Shown here: one piece after another, positions 34,129 to 43,923 of the stretch
How the letters are laid out: each line of letters starts with the position of its first letter
Position numbering within the stretch: position 1 is the first letter of the stretch
Source of the DNA: Lachnospiraceae bacterium
GTDB taxonomy: Bacteria > Bacillota > Clostridia > Lachnospirales > Lachnospiraceae
Reading direction: 5' to 3'
Assembly (NCBI GenBank): GCA_015057165.1
Contig: SVEY01000003.1
Location: forward strand, 62,001 to 126,000
DNA length: 64,000 bases
The notes under the pieces: generated by a model
Told to the model about the DNA's origin: nothing
Databases searched by the model: none
What the model saw: only the letters and a program-made list of their open reading frames with translations
Made by a program: the position numbers and the translations under genes

Positions 34129-35745
34129 TTAGTCTTCTGTCATTGTAAAATCCAGCTTATCTGACACATTTGACTTAAAATCTTTTCTCGGATCCAAGAT
34201 ATGTCCCGAATTAGAGTTGTCTGTCTGCTTCACAACAATGACTACTTTTAGGTTTGTGACCTTCTCTATAGTGTTCTCTATTACTCCTTTGACATTGCTA
34301 TCTTCATCCATTATTCTCTTTATGGCAAATGTCTCTTGCTGACTGGCCCTGTTCTCATCATATAGAATAGCAAGATGACCGCCTTCTTCTGTAATGTTGA
34401 GCTTAGTTTGTGCAAGTATCATTTTGATGCTTTTGTCTTGAATATTATCAATAATATTCTTCCAATTATCTACTACTTTTCTAATATCCTCTGGAAGCGC
34501 CTTCTTAACATTTATCTGCTCTTTTGTTCTATCATTTTCTACCATACCAGTAGATGTGGGATTCGAGATGCTTGCTGGATTAATCTTTATTCCGTTCTCG
34601 ACTTCCTCTTCTAAGTGTTCTAGCCTCTCCATTACTCCTGCTACATCCGGTTCTATTGCCGGTTTACACAGCTTAATCATGGCAATTTCAACTAACACTC
34701 TCTTACTACTTGCAAATTTAATCTGATTACTTAATTCAGATAGAATTCTTATATATCTCATTACATTTTCATCAGTAACAAGCTTGGCTTCTTCCTGCAG
34801 TAGCCTCAGATTCTCTGACGAAACATCTATTACATCTGCCATGTCAGAAGAACTTCTTATCAATATGATGTTACGTAGATACCATGTGAAATCCGTTACA
34901 AATTGGCCAATCTCCTTACCACTCTGTACTACTTCATCAACAATCTCTATTGTTCCTGCAACATTTCTATCTATAACATATCTAAGAAGTCTTGAGAAAA
35001 TTTCTGTATCTACTGCTCCAAGACATGTTAGTACATTGTCAAATGTAAGATCTTCTCCTAGGTAAAATGCTATACATTGATCAAGCAAACTAAGTGCATC
35101 ACGCATAGAACCGTCTGCAACTTTGGCTATATAATTTATAGCTTTGTCTTCTGCAGTAATACCTTCTTTATCACAAAGTTCTCTTAGCCTTTTTGCGATG
35201 GTATCTATAGTTATTCGCTTAAAATCATAGCGCTGACACCTTGATAGAATCGTTATTGGAATCTTGGCAACTTCTGTTGTCGCAAGTATAAATATTACAT
35301 AACTTGGAGGCTCTTCTAACGTCTTAAGTAGCGCATTAAATGCCCCTGTTGAAAGCATATGTACTTCGTCAATAATATAGACTTTATATCTACCCTCTGT
35401 TGGTGGGTACTCCACCTCTTCAATAATCTGTCTGATGCTATCCACACCATTATTACTTGCAGCATCAAGTTCTCTTACGTTTATTGACGTTCCTTCATTA
35501 ATGTTAGAACATACAGAGCACTCATTACATGGACTACCTTCCTTAGGATTCTCACAATTTACAGCCTTAGCCATAATTTTGGCAATAGTAGTCTTACCTG
35601 TTCCTCTTGTTCCTGTAAACAGATACGCATGTCCTATACGGTCAGTCTTTATTTGGTTTTTTAATGTTGTAACAATATGATCTTGTCCCTTAACTTCTTC
35701 AAATTCAGTGGGTCTGAATTTGCGATATAGCGCTGTATAAGACAC
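34129..35745 (-). CDS. dnaX: DNA polymerase III subunit gamma/tau
   Basis: This 538-residue clamp-loader ATPase has Walker A GTRGTGKTTIAK near residue 45, a four-Cys zinc module (CENP...CNECSVC), Walker B/DExx YIIDEVHML and the SRC sensor (ILSRCQRYDFKR). The tau-like C-terminal tail is short and divergent. It starts with GTG at 35745, with AAGGAG six bases upstream. It is first in an operon with ybaB, recR, PBP1A and the ROK kinase. I see no obvious slippery A-run plus hairpin that would produce a separate gamma form. Confidence 0.96.
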   Translation of the reverse strand: MSYTALYRKFRPTEFEEVKGQDHIVTTLKNQIKTDRIGHAYLFTGTRGTGKTTIAKIMAKAVNCENPKEGSPCNECSVCSNINEGTSINVRELDAASNNGVDSIRQIIEEVEYPPTEGRYKVYIIDEVHMLSTGAFNALLKTLEEPPSYVIFILATTEVAKIPITILSRCQRYDFKRITIDTIAKRLRELCDKEGITAEDKAINYIAKVADGSMRDALSLLDQCIAFYLGEDLTFDNVLTCLGAVDTEIFSRLLRYVIDRNVAGTIEIVDEVVQSGKEIGQFVTDFTWYLRNIILIRSSSDMADVIDVSSENLRLLQEEAKLVTDENVMRYIRILSELSNQIKFASSKRVLVEIAMIKLCKPAIEPDVAGVMERLEHLEEEVENGIKINPASISNPTSTGMVENDRTKEQINVKKALPEDIRKVVDNWKNIIDNIQDKSIKMILAQTKLNITEEGGHLAILYDENRASQQETFAIKRIMDEDSNVKGVIENTIEKVTNLKVVIVVKQTDNSNSGHILDPRKDFKSNVSDKLDFTMTED

Positions 35746-35784
35746 CTTTTTCTCCTTCTATCCCATAATAGTTCATACTTCATT

Positions 35785-35813
35785 ATTATATGATAAATCA
35801 AGGGGTTATACAA
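35785..35813 (-). promoter_or_regulatory. Promoter of the dnaX operon
   Basis: Minus-strand TTGTAT (35813-35808) and TATAAT (35790-35785) are spaced by 17 bases, about 40 bases upstream of the dnaX start. The remainder of 35814-35950 is plain AT-rich sequence ahead of the divergent methyltransferase gene. Confidence 0.65.
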
Positions 35814-35950
35814 GGGTGGGGATGTGTAATTAATGTGAATGCAATAAGGAATAATGCAAATAAGCTCATTGATTGACAATAGCGGGAGAATGAAGGATAA
35901 TGTGAAGGATTGAAAATAGGAAATTACATTGATATTGTGAGGATACAAGC

Positions 35951-36934
35951 ATGTGGGTTGCTGATAATTGGAAGGATTATGAAGTAATTGATACAACAAA
36001 GGGAGAAAAGTTAGAAAGATGGGGAGATTACAGGCTGGTTCGTCCTGACCCTCAGGTTATATGGGATACACCTAAGGATAATAATGAGTGGAGACGCAAG
36101 AACGGCCACTATCACAGAAGCAAAAAGGGTGGTGGAGAATGGGAATTCTTCAATCTCCCTAAGGAATGGCAGATAACCTATCCATTATTTACATCTCCTG
36201 AAGGAGAAAAGTTTCTGCAAGAAACATTAAAGGAAAGCGAAGTCTGCCCTATTGTTAATGAGCTTAAGTTCAACCTTAAGCCCTTCTCCTTTAAGCATAC
36301 AGGGCTATTTCCAGAACAGGCTACTAACTGGGATTGGTTTTCTCGCCTTATAATTAAGTCTAGGGTTAATATCCCCGGCAAAGAGTTGAAAATTCTTAAT
36401 TTATTCGCATATACAGGCGGTGCTACCATTGCTGCCGCTGCTGCAGGTGCAGCTGTTACTCATGTAGATGCATCAAAGGGTATGGTAAGCTGGGCTAAGG
36501 AAAATGCTATTAGTTCAGGACTAAAAGATGCCAAAATAAGATGGCTTGTTGATGATTGTAAGAAATTCGTAGAACGGGAAATTCGTCGTGGCAACAAATA
36601 TGATGGAATAATAATGGACCCTCCTTCATACGGCAGAGGTCCAAAAGGAGAAATATGGAAAATAGAAGATGCTATATATCCTCTGATTATGGAATGTAGC
36701 GAAATACTCTCAGATAAGCCACTATTCTTCCTTGTTAACTCCTATACTACAGGACTGCAGCCTGCTGTTTTAAGCTACATGATAAGCAGTGCCTTATCAG
36801 ATTTTCCAGGGAAGGTAGAATCTAGCGAAATAGGTCTTCCTGTTACATTGTCAGGCCTTGTGCTACCATGTGGCGCCAGCGGAAGATTTATAGCATCTTC
36901 CTTCTTAGGTTGTGAATATGGTAATAGAGTGTAA
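35951..36934 (+). CDS. Class I SAM-dependent methyltransferase, RlmI-like
   Basis: This 327-residue protein starts MWVADNWKDYEVIDTTKGEK. The nucleotide-binding motif is LNLFAYTGGATIAAAAAGA, followed by VDASKGMVSWAKENA and the catalytic MDPPSYGRGP (DPPSYG motif). These features place it with the COG1092-type RNA cytosine methyltransferases. However, the N-terminal PUA domain of RlmI is missing and replaced by a short distinct region, so the target is uncertain. GAGGAT precedes the ATG. Confidence 0.88.
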   Translation: MWVADNWKDYEVIDTTKGEKLERWGDYRLVRPDPQVIWDTPKDNNEWRRKNGHYHRSKKGGGEWEFFNLPKEWQITYPLFTSPEGEKFLQETLKESEVCPIVNELKFNLKPFSFKHTGLFPEQATNWDWFSRLIIKSRVNIPGKELKILNLFAYTGGATIAAAAAGAAVTHVDASKGMVSWAKENAISSGLKDAKIRWLVDDCKKFVEREIRRGNKYDGIIMDPPSYGRGPKGEIWKIEDAIYPLIMECSEILSDKPLFFLVNSYTTGLQPAVLSYMISSALSDFPGKVESSEIGLPVTLSGLVLPCGASGRFIASSFLGCEYGNRV

Positions 36935-36955
36935 GATATGATGTATTCCTATATT

Positions 36956-37152
36956 GTGTTTTATACGAATTAATTCAAGCCATAGTATATGTTAATGATT
37001 GATTATAAAAAGAAAACTCTCGGCATGGATGCCGAGAGTAAGTGGTCACCGCCTGGATGGCGGATTGACCACTGGTTTCTGTCATAAAGCTTTTATAAAT
37101 AAAATATCAATCATCTACATATACTTGGCGAAGAATTGTCAGTATAAAACAC
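36956..37152 (+). repeat. Family A structured intergenic element, copy 3
   Basis: This 197-bp palindrome has terminal arms GTGTTTTATAC (36956-36966) and GTATAAAACAC (37142-37152), and inner arms around TATATGTTAATGATTGATT and ATCAATCATCTACATATA. The hairpin CTCTCGGC-ATGGAT-GCCGAGAG spans 37017-37038. Hairpin two has inner stem CCGCC/GGCGG, loop TGGAT, a 3' AT bulge and outer stem GTGGTCA/TGACCAC. It fills the gap between the converging methyltransferase and tocopherol-cyclase-like genes. Confidence 0.8.
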
Positions 37153-37179
37153 TATAAAGGGATACATCCCTTCTTCAGC

Positions 37180-38637
37180 TTACTCGCCATATTCACAACC
37201 ACAGTTTTCTACTTCAATGTAGTCAACCATCTTCCACTCTAATTTGAAGTCCTCAACTGCTCTTTCATAGATCTTAACATATCCTGTTCCAGTTCCACCG
37301 CACCAAAGTTTATTATGGACTATTTCACCATCAGGATTCTCATAATTATTATTAATCATCTCAACCTTAGGACATTCAATAGATGTATATATCTTTGTTG
37401 CTGGTGTCTGTTGAATTATCTTCCATGTAACTTTGTTCTTACCTTCAACAACTCTAAATTGTGTCTTAGGAAGTGTAAGAGCTTTTGTAAAGTTGAATTC
37501 ATATGGATAACCCTCATACCAGAATGCACCAAGAAGCTGATTATCAATCTCAAGTGCTCCTGCCTTTGGTCTTCCTCCACCAATTACAAATGCAGAATTC
37601 TCAAGTTTCTTTCCTGAAATTCTACTATATAAGTTGTTAGATGAAAGCCAAATCCAAGGAACTGTATAGTTGCTTCCCCAATTCTTGTCAGCATATCCAT
37701 AGCAGTCATCAGGGCGTACTACATATTCTTCCTTACCAATTTTTACTGAACCACCGAAAGCACTCTTAATGCCTTCTGCATGCCATGCCATTTCATACTT
37801 GGCAACATCTCTAACAGCTTTATCTGTACCAACACCAACGTTGAATGCTATCTGCTTATCAATATATAAATCCCAAGACATAGAGCCACCATCACACATG
37901 TATTCAGGATGCTCTTTAGCCTCTTTCTTTGTTAGCTTAATATCACCTACTATTCTATTCTCAGAACACTCACATGAACCTGCTTTTACACTAAATGGAA
38001 CACCTTTGTCTACCTCAACTTCATCCCATGCAAAGAATCTGTGAAGCTGAACTGGCTTCTCTCCAAGAGCTCCTGCTTTAACCATCATGTAGGAAGGTCT
38101 AATTCCTATATCTTTATTATCAGGAAGCTGACCATATATTACTTCACTACCGCCAAGTGCTGGATTCATAAGATAATATTCAACGAAAAACGTCTTAGGT
38201 TTACCAGTCTTTTTATTATATCCAGTAAATGAATGCCACCACCAGTCATATCCTTCTTCAGACAAATCTCCTTGCAACATAAATTGATTCTTTGATTTGT
38301 CTTGTATATTAAAGCCAGTTCTATTAGCCTCTATATCAGCTCTAACACTCTCAACATATTCTCCAAATGTTTCTTTGAGATCTGCTGTGTCCTCTGCAAA
38401 TTTAGCCATAAGATCTGCTCTTGCAGAGCCAACTTTCTCATGAACCTCTTCTCTTTTGGCGCTTACTTTCTCTTTCAAAGACTCTTTGCCGTCTTCTACT
38501 ATATCTTTAATCTCTTCTTTCTTCTCTGCCAAATCCTTCTTGGCTTCTTCAACCTTTTCCTTAATACCCTCTGCAACATTTTCCTCTTCGAAGAAATCTT
38601 CATCTTCAAATGCTTCTTGATTCTCTACTTTATCCAT
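37180..38637 (-). CDS. Tocopherol-cyclase/CrtC-like domain protein with N-terminal coiled coil
   Basis: This protein has about 485 residues. Residues 1-115 are acidic and helical with heptad-like Lys/Glu runs (KEKVEEAKKDLAEKKEEIKD), and a coiled coil is likely. From about 130 on is a beta-rich domain with EEGYDWWWHSFTGYNKKTG and FFVEYYLMNPALG, resembling the tocopherol cyclase/hydroxyneurosporene hydratase-like fold. No signal peptide is present. Substrates of these homologues in anaerobes are unknown and carotenoid or tocopherol chemistry is not expected here. The ATG at 38637 follows GAGGAGG. Confidence 0.75.
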   Translation of the reverse strand: MDKVENQEAFEDEDFFEEENVAEGIKEKVEEAKKDLAEKKEEIKDIVEDGKESLKEKVSAKREEVHEKVGSARADLMAKFAEDTADLKETFGEYVESVRADIEANRTGFNIQDKSKNQFMLQGDLSEEGYDWWWHSFTGYNKKTGKPKTFFVEYYLMNPALGGSEVIYGQLPDNKDIGIRPSYMMVKAGALGEKPVQLHRFFAWDEVEVDKGVPFSVKAGSCECSENRIVGDIKLTKKEAKEHPEYMCDGGSMSWDLYIDKQIAFNVGVGTDKAVRDVAKYEMAWHAEGIKSAFGGSVKIGKEEYVVRPDDCYGYADKNWGSNYTVPWIWLSSNNLYSRISGKKLENSAFVIGGGRPKAGALEIDNQLLGAFWYEGYPYEFNFTKALTLPKTQFRVVEGKNKVTWKIIQQTPATKIYTSIECPKVEMINNNYENPDGEIVHNKLWCGGTGTGYVKIYERAVEDFKLEWKMVDYIEVENCGCEYGE

Positions 38638-38745
38638 ACTATACCTCCTCATAATAAGTCTTATAACAAGACCTCTTAATAACAATTATATCTCAATTAC
38701 AAAGTTTTACTAGACAAAAATTATGTAAATTTAGTGACTTATGTA

Positions 38746-41193
38746 TTACTTTGCATTTTTGATTCTTTTCTTTTCTTCAAAAAACGCCTTCCAGCCCCTA
38801 ATTGGATGACCATTTGCCACGTCCACAAGACTATCAACCATTTTCGAATTAATAGTTCCAGATGCAAGCTTTCCTAAACCTCTAAAAGGCATATCAAGAA
38901 TGCCTGCTAGTTCCGCTCTCTTTTTCATATCTGTCTTTGCTTTCTTATATTTAGATTTAACAACAAGAACAGCAATCCTTCCCATAAGGCTCTTAGAATG
39001 GGCAAGTTTTGACAGACTGTCATTTCTTCCTAACAATTCATTATCATCACTATCTTCTCTTACCTTAATAGGTGTACCATATAGCTTCTCAAATTCCTCG
39101 TCGCTAATATCTTTTACATTTCCTTCAAAGAAATTAGGTATATTAGACGGACATGGTCCTATGTCTATTGACTCCTTAAGACGCACATCATTTACAGAAG
39201 AAGCCACATAAATATTATAAGAACCCGGCTCTATTACCCAGTTAAGGGTATTAACGTCATAATAACGAAATGCCTTATCATCTAAATCAATAGTTACACG
39301 CTTTGTCTCTCCTTTTTCGAGGCCTACTTTTCTAAAACCTTTTAGTTCTTTCTTTACGCGATATACGCACCCTGCGTCTCTTCCAACATAAACCTGAGCA
39401 ATTTCTGCACCATATCTATCTCCAGTATTTGTTAAATCAAAAGAAACCTCTTCTTCCGTCACTTCTAGATTAGAATATTGAAATTGTGTATAGCTTAATC
39501 CAAATCCAAATGGGAATAGCACCTTCGTATCTGTAGAATCGTAATACCTATATCCTACATATAATCCCTCTTTATAAACAACTTCTCTATCTTTTCCAGG
39601 ATAATAATTGTAACAAGGAACATCTTTGATACTAAGAGGGTATGTCTCTGCTAATTTTCCACATGGATTAAATTTACCAGTTATTACATCGAGAATAGCA
39701 CTGGCTCCAGCCTGTCCAGTTAAATATCCATGTAATATTCCTTTTACATTTTCTATCCAAGGCATTACAAATGGCGCGCCACCAGCAAGAACTACGATAA
39801 CATTATCATTAACTTCACACACCTTATTAATAAGGGATACCTGGTTTTTTGGAATATCAAGGTTTGTTCTGTCAAATCCTTCTGATTCTGTATAGTCATC
39901 AAGTCCAACAAAGAGAAGAACAATCTCTGCATTCTTCGCAAGATTTATTGCATTTTCTTCAAGGGAAATGTTAATCTTTTTACCAAGCTCATAGCCTTTC
40001 TCATATCCGATGTAATTAATAGGATATTTACTAATTTCGTCTATTACTGCTTCAGCAGTTCTGCTTGGTGTGACAATTGAAGAACCACCACCCTGAATGC
40101 GAGGCTTTTCTGCCATTTCACCAATTACTGCAACCTTTTTATTTGAATCAAGAGGAAGTATTTCTCCTTCATTCTTAAGAAGTACTATAGACTCTCGAGC
40201 TGCTTTTCTTGCAAGATTGTGATGAGATTCAATGTCAATTTTATTCTCTTCTCTTTTTTCTAACTTCACATCTTTAAGATCCTCTGATTCAACACATGTA
40301 GCTTTATAATTCTTGAATTCATAAGTCCAAAGTATTACATCTAGAAGCTCACTTACCCTCTTATCTAAGACACGTTCGCTTAGCTCATCATTTTGTACCG
40401 CCTTAATTATCTCCTCAGCTGTGGCAAAACCACAACCTGGCATTTCCAGATTTCCGCCAGCTTTCAGGCTCTTAACAATATCATTGCAGGCTCCCCAATC
40501 AGAAATAACACAACCATTAAATCCCCATTCATCTCTAAGAATATGCTTAATAAGATGACGATTTTCAAAGGCATATATACCATTTACCATATTATAACTA
40601 GACATAATAGCAAGTGGATTAGACTCCTTAACAGCTATTTCAAAACCAGTTGTATATATTTCTCTAAATGTTCTCTCATCTATCACAGAGTTAGAGCACA
40701 TTCTCTGATACTCCTGACTATTAGCAGCAAAATGCTTTATACATGATGCAACTCCCTCAGACTGAATTCCTCTAACATATGATGCAGCCATCTTACCTGA
40801 AAGGTAAGGATCTTCTGAGAAATATTCAAAATTACGACCACATAGTGGACTTCTCTTAATATTAAGACCAGGTCCAAGAAGCACATTTACATTATAATAT
40901 AGGGCTTCCTCTCCTAGGGCTTTTCCTACTTCTTCACCCAATTTCTCGTCCCAACTATTGGCCATAGTAGCTGCCGTCGGGAAACAGGTTGCAGGCGCTC
41001 CCATAACAAATCCCACATTATTCTCATCTTCATCAACCTGCTTTCGAAGACCATGAGGCCCATCAGATGTCACCATTGATGGAATCTTAAGTCTGTCAAT
41101 ACTATAGGTAGACCACATATCCTTGCCAGTGCAAAGATACGCCTTCTCTTCTAACGTCATATCATCGATTATGTCTCTGTACTTTATCCCCAT
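38746..41193 (-). CDS. Glycoside hydrolase family 3 beta-glucosidase-type enzyme
   Basis: This 815-residue protein without a signal peptide is probably intracellular. It has a GH3 N-terminal barrel with the nucleophile in GCVISDWGACND and substrate residues in KHFAANSQEYQR. The GH3 C-terminal domain follows (VAVIGEMAEKPRIQGGGSS), then an Fn3-like domain (EIAQVYVGRDAG) and a C-terminal extension of about 130 residues. It likely splits beta-linked disaccharides or oligosaccharides, releasing hexose that the ROK kinase could phosphorylate. It sits ten bases downstream of the cardiolipin synthase gene, suggesting co-transcription. Confidence 0.92.
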   Translation of the reverse strand: MGIKYRDIIDDMTLEEKAYLCTGKDMWSTYSIDRLKIPSMVTSDGPHGLRKQVDEDENNVGFVMGAPATCFPTAATMANSWDEKLGEEVGKALGEEALYYNVNVLLGPGLNIKRSPLCGRNFEYFSEDPYLSGKMAASYVRGIQSEGVASCIKHFAANSQEYQRMCSNSVIDERTFREIYTTGFEIAVKESNPLAIMSSYNMVNGIYAFENRHLIKHILRDEWGFNGCVISDWGACNDIVKSLKAGGNLEMPGCGFATAEEIIKAVQNDELSERVLDKRVSELLDVILWTYEFKNYKATCVESEDLKDVKLEKREENKIDIESHHNLARKAARESIVLLKNEGEILPLDSNKKVAVIGEMAEKPRIQGGGSSIVTPSRTAEAVIDEISKYPINYIGYEKGYELGKKINISLEENAINLAKNAEIVLLFVGLDDYTESEGFDRTNLDIPKNQVSLINKVCEVNDNVIVVLAGGAPFVMPWIENVKGILHGYLTGQAGASAILDVITGKFNPCGKLAETYPLSIKDVPCYNYYPGKDREVVYKEGLYVGYRYYDSTDTKVLFPFGFGLSYTQFQYSNLEVTEEEVSFDLTNTGDRYGAEIAQVYVGRDAGCVYRVKKELKGFRKVGLEKGETKRVTIDLDDKAFRYYDVNTLNWVIEPGSYNIYVASSVNDVRLKESIDIGPCPSNIPNFFEGNVKDISDEEFEKLYGTPIKVREDSDDNELLGRNDSLSKLAHSKSLMGRIAVLVVKSKYKKAKTDMKKRAELAGILDMPFRGLGKLASGTINSKMVDSLVDVANGHPIRGWKAFFEEKKRIKNAK

Positions 41194-41202
41194 AATGTCC
41201 TC

Positions 41203-42777
41203 CTAGATCATTGGTGCTATTAGTCTTCCTATCGCTCCTATCATCTTACCAAACCATGGTTCTTTCTTGATAGATGCGAGTGTGTCCTCTGAACTCTTTT
41301 CAAGTGTTGCTTCAAAGTCTGCTTCTACATCTTTTATAACATCAGTCTGGTACATATATACACCATTTTCAAAATGATGATAGAAACTACGATAGTCCAT
41401 ATTAATCGAGCCCACAACTGCCTTCTTATTATCACTTATAATCGCCTTAGTATGTATAAATCCCGGCGTATATTCATAAAACTTAACACCTTGTTTAACT
41501 AGTCTCTTACGAAAGCTCTTCGTAATACAATATGCCACCTTCTTATCAGGAATAGCTGGAATAATAATTTTAACATCAATTCCACGCTTTGCTGCATATA
41601 TAAGTGCATTAGATACCGTCTCATCAATGACAAAGTATGGCGTCATTACATGAACATATTTCTTCGCCGTGTTAATAATCTCAAGATATATCTGCTCAGC
41701 AACCTTGTCATCATCTAGAGGATTATCGCCAAAAGGAATGGCATATCCCTTCTCATCAGTGTACTTCTTCGAATTCTCAGAGATACTTATAAAGTCGCCG
41801 AAGTCATATTCTACTTCTGCACTATTCCAGCATTCTAAGAAAAGCCTTGTAAATGTAGTAACCGCTGGACCACTAAGCGCAATTGCGTTGTCCTTCCACT
41901 CTCCGAAAGGGGGATTGATATTGATATACTCATCCGCAAGGTTAACACCTCCGGTATAAGCAATTTCGCCATCTATAACAGCAATCTTACGGTGATCTCT
42001 GTAATTGAAATCTGTAGATACAAATGGTCGTATTGCATCGAATGTCTTACATTTTATTCCAAATTCAGCCAGTTGCTTAGGATAACTATGTGGGAGATAA
42101 ACAAATTCATTCATTCCATCATATATAAGACGAACATCTACTCCCTGTGCGGCTTTATCGACCAATATCTCTACGACGCTTCCCCACATTTCTCCTTCTT
42201 TGATAATGAAGTATTCAAGAAAAATAAAGTTCTTCGCATTCTTAAGACTTTCAAGAAAATCTGGGAACATCTCCTGTCCAATTGTATAATACTTAATCTT
42301 ATTGTATTTATAAGGATAATATCCACCCACATTAATAAGATAGTTACTTCTGTTAGAGAGACTCTTCGCATTAACCTTTATATCATCTATTACATCTTGT
42401 GGTGCTATTTGCTGTTTCATTCCCTCAGCAGTTACATTTGCAATATTCTTCTTAAGCTTATGGTGCCCCACATCGAATCTCGTGAACCAATATAAGAGCA
42501 AGCCCACAAATGGAACGACAAGAACTACAAGTATCCAGCTAAGTTTAACAGTCGGATCAGAATCAGACGAAAAAATTTCGATAGATGTTAGAATTCCTAA
42601 TCCAAAGAACACCCAGTAAAGCGTACTCCAATATATATTTAGCCAAAAAAAAGGTGCAATTACTAAAAGCACCTGAACTATAAGTAAAAGAAGAATAAAC
42701 AAAGTTCTTCCAAATATAACTCTATGTATTCCTCTTTTACTTTTCTTGGCAAATTTCGTATCTTTAAAATTATCCAT
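41203..42777 (-). CDS. cls: Cardiolipin synthase (phospholipase D type)
   Basis: At about 524 residues it has two N-terminal membrane helices (TLFILLLLIVQVLLVIA; then IEIFSS...VPFVGLLLYWF) and two phospholipase D motifs: HRKIAVID near residue 260 and HTKAIISD near 445. Both are complete HxKxxxxD. It joins two phosphatidylglycerol molecules into cardiolipin at the membrane. The ATG at 42777 follows AGGAAC and lies seven bases after the GT2 stop. A longer frame to 42816 overlaps the GT2 gene. Confidence 0.94.
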   Translation of the reverse strand: MDNFKDTKFAKKSKRGIHRVIFGRTLFILLLLIVQVLLVIAPFFWLNIYWSTLYWVFFGLGILTSIEIFSSDSDPTVKLSWILVVLVVPFVGLLLYWFTRFDVGHHKLKKNIANVTAEGMKQQIAPQDVIDDIKVNAKSLSNRSNYLINVGGYYPYKYNKIKYYTIGQEMFPDFLESLKNAKNFIFLEYFIIKEGEMWGSVVEILVDKAAQGVDVRLIYDGMNEFVYLPHSYPKQLAEFGIKCKTFDAIRPFVSTDFNYRDHRKIAVIDGEIAYTGGVNLADEYININPPFGEWKDNAIALSGPAVTTFTRLFLECWNSAEVEYDFGDFISISENSKKYTDEKGYAIPFGDNPLDDDKVAEQIYLEIINTAKKYVHVMTPYFVIDETVSNALIYAAKRGIDVKIIIPAIPDKKVAYCITKSFRKRLVKQGVKFYEYTPGFIHTKAIISDNKKAVVGSINMDYRSFYHHFENGVYMYQTDVIKDVEADFEATLEKSSEDTLASIKKEPWFGKMIGAIGRLIAPMI

Positions 42778-42784
42778 AAAGTTC

Positions 42785-43735
42785 CTATTTCTTAATTCCA
42801 AGCTTACTTTCTTCAACTAAGTATAATGGTCTTCTTTTCGTCTCAAGGTAAGTCTTACCCAGATACTGTCCAAGTATTCCCATGCAAAGAAGCTGTATGC
42901 CTGCTATTAATAACATTATACATATCATTGATGGCCATCCACTAGTAGGATCACCATATATAAGGGTTCTTACAATAATAAATATTATTCCTATAATTGC
43001 AATAAAGAAAAATACTATTCCAGAGATGCTTGCAATTACAAGTGGTGCAGTAGAAAATGCTACTATGCCATCAATTGCATACACAAACAAACTCCAGAAT
43101 GACCACTTAGTCTCGCCTGCAGAGCGCTCAATATTCTCGTATTCTATCCATTCCTTCTTATATCCGACCCAGCCAAATATACCTTTAGAGAATCTATTGT
43201 ACTCTCCCATACTGAGAATAGCATTAACAACCTTTCGATTCATAAGCTGGAAATCTCTTGCACCATCAACTACTTCTGTATGACTAATCTTATTCATAAT
43301 ACGATAGAATCTTCTAGCAAAAAACGAACGAATTGGTGGTTCTCCCTTTCTGTCTACTCTTCGTGTTCCCACGCAGTCGCAATCTTTTGTCTTAACAATT
43401 TCCATCATTTCAGGAAGAAGAGATGGTGGGTCTTGTAAATCCGCATCTAGAATTGCCACATAATCACCAATTGCATTATCAAGTCCTGCATATATTGCAG
43501 ACTCTTTACCAAAGTTACGAGAGAATGACACATAGTGCACTCTCTCATCCTTCTCTGCAAGTTCCTTAATAACTTTCATTGTATTATCTCTAGAACCATC
43601 ATCTACGAACATAAACTCAATATTTACTTCTGTCATTGTAGCTGTTACCTTGCAAGCTTCTTCATAAAATATTGGAAGAGCTTCTTCTTCATTATAGCAA
43701 GGTACGATTAAACTTAATAAATCCTTTTCAGACAT
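42785..43735 (-). CDS. Family 2 glycosyltransferase, polyprenyl-phosphate sugar synthase-like
   Basis: This 316-residue membrane enzyme has a GT-A catalytic domain with IVPCYNEEEALP and the metal-binding DADLQDPPSLLPEM. Two C-terminal membrane helices follow (about 230-255 and 265-290), the DPM1/GtrB layout. Such enzymes transfer glucose or mannose from a nucleotide sugar to a polyprenyl phosphate on the inner face of the membrane. With GDP-mannose genes upstream, a polyprenyl-phosphate mannose product is a reasonable guess. Its leader contains family B copy 2, and the GGAG ribosome site lies just outside it. Confidence 0.9.
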   Translation of the reverse strand: MSEKDLLSLIVPCYNEEEALPIFYEEACKVTATMTEVNIEFMFVDDGSRDNTMKVIKELAEKDERVHYVSFSRNFGKESAIYAGLDNAIGDYVAILDADLQDPPSLLPEMMEIVKTKDCDCVGTRRVDRKGEPPIRSFFARRFYRIMNKISHTEVVDGARDFQLMNRKVVNAILSMGEYNRFSKGIFGWVGYKKEWIEYENIERSAGETKWSFWSLFVYAIDGIVAFSTAPLVIASISGIVFFFIAIIGIIFIIVRTLIYGDPTSGWPSMICIMLLIAGIQLLCMGILGQYLGKTYLETKRRPLYLVEESKLGIKK

Positions 43736-43764
43736 TTTTTACTCCATTATTGTTTCCAACATTT

Positions 43765-43920
43765 CGTTTCGCGAAACGTCGTATGCGAAACCCCAAAGGG
43801 GTTCGCCGGTAACCTTGTCATAAGGAATCCTCCCGCTTTAGACGCACCGAACTTTGTTCGGAATGCTGTTGCATCCCTACTTCGTAGGCACGCAACATAT
43901 CGCGGGTCCCTCCTTATGAC
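43765..43920 (-). repeat. Family B leader element, second locus
   Basis: On the minus strand the outer stem GTCATAAGGA/TCCTTATGAC encloses an internal loop GGGA opposite AGGAT and an inner stem CCCGC/GCGGG, as in the 9.7-kb repeats but with a compensated base pair. The apical part is expanded by extra hairpins (around GTTGCGTGCC and CCGAAC...GTTCGG). Two more hairpins follow before the GT2 gene: GCGAAACCCC/GGGGTTCGC (43785-43806) and CGTTTCGCGAAACG (43765-43778). The element begins three bases after the pgm stop. Confidence 0.7.
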
Positions 43921-43923
43921 GTA

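Noticed and set aside
35661-35999. Open frame of 112 codons on the minus strand upstream of dnaX.
   Set aside because: It overlaps the dnaX 5' end and the methyltransferase 5' end, lacks a ribosome site, and the peptide shows no domain character. The dnaX promoter lies within it.
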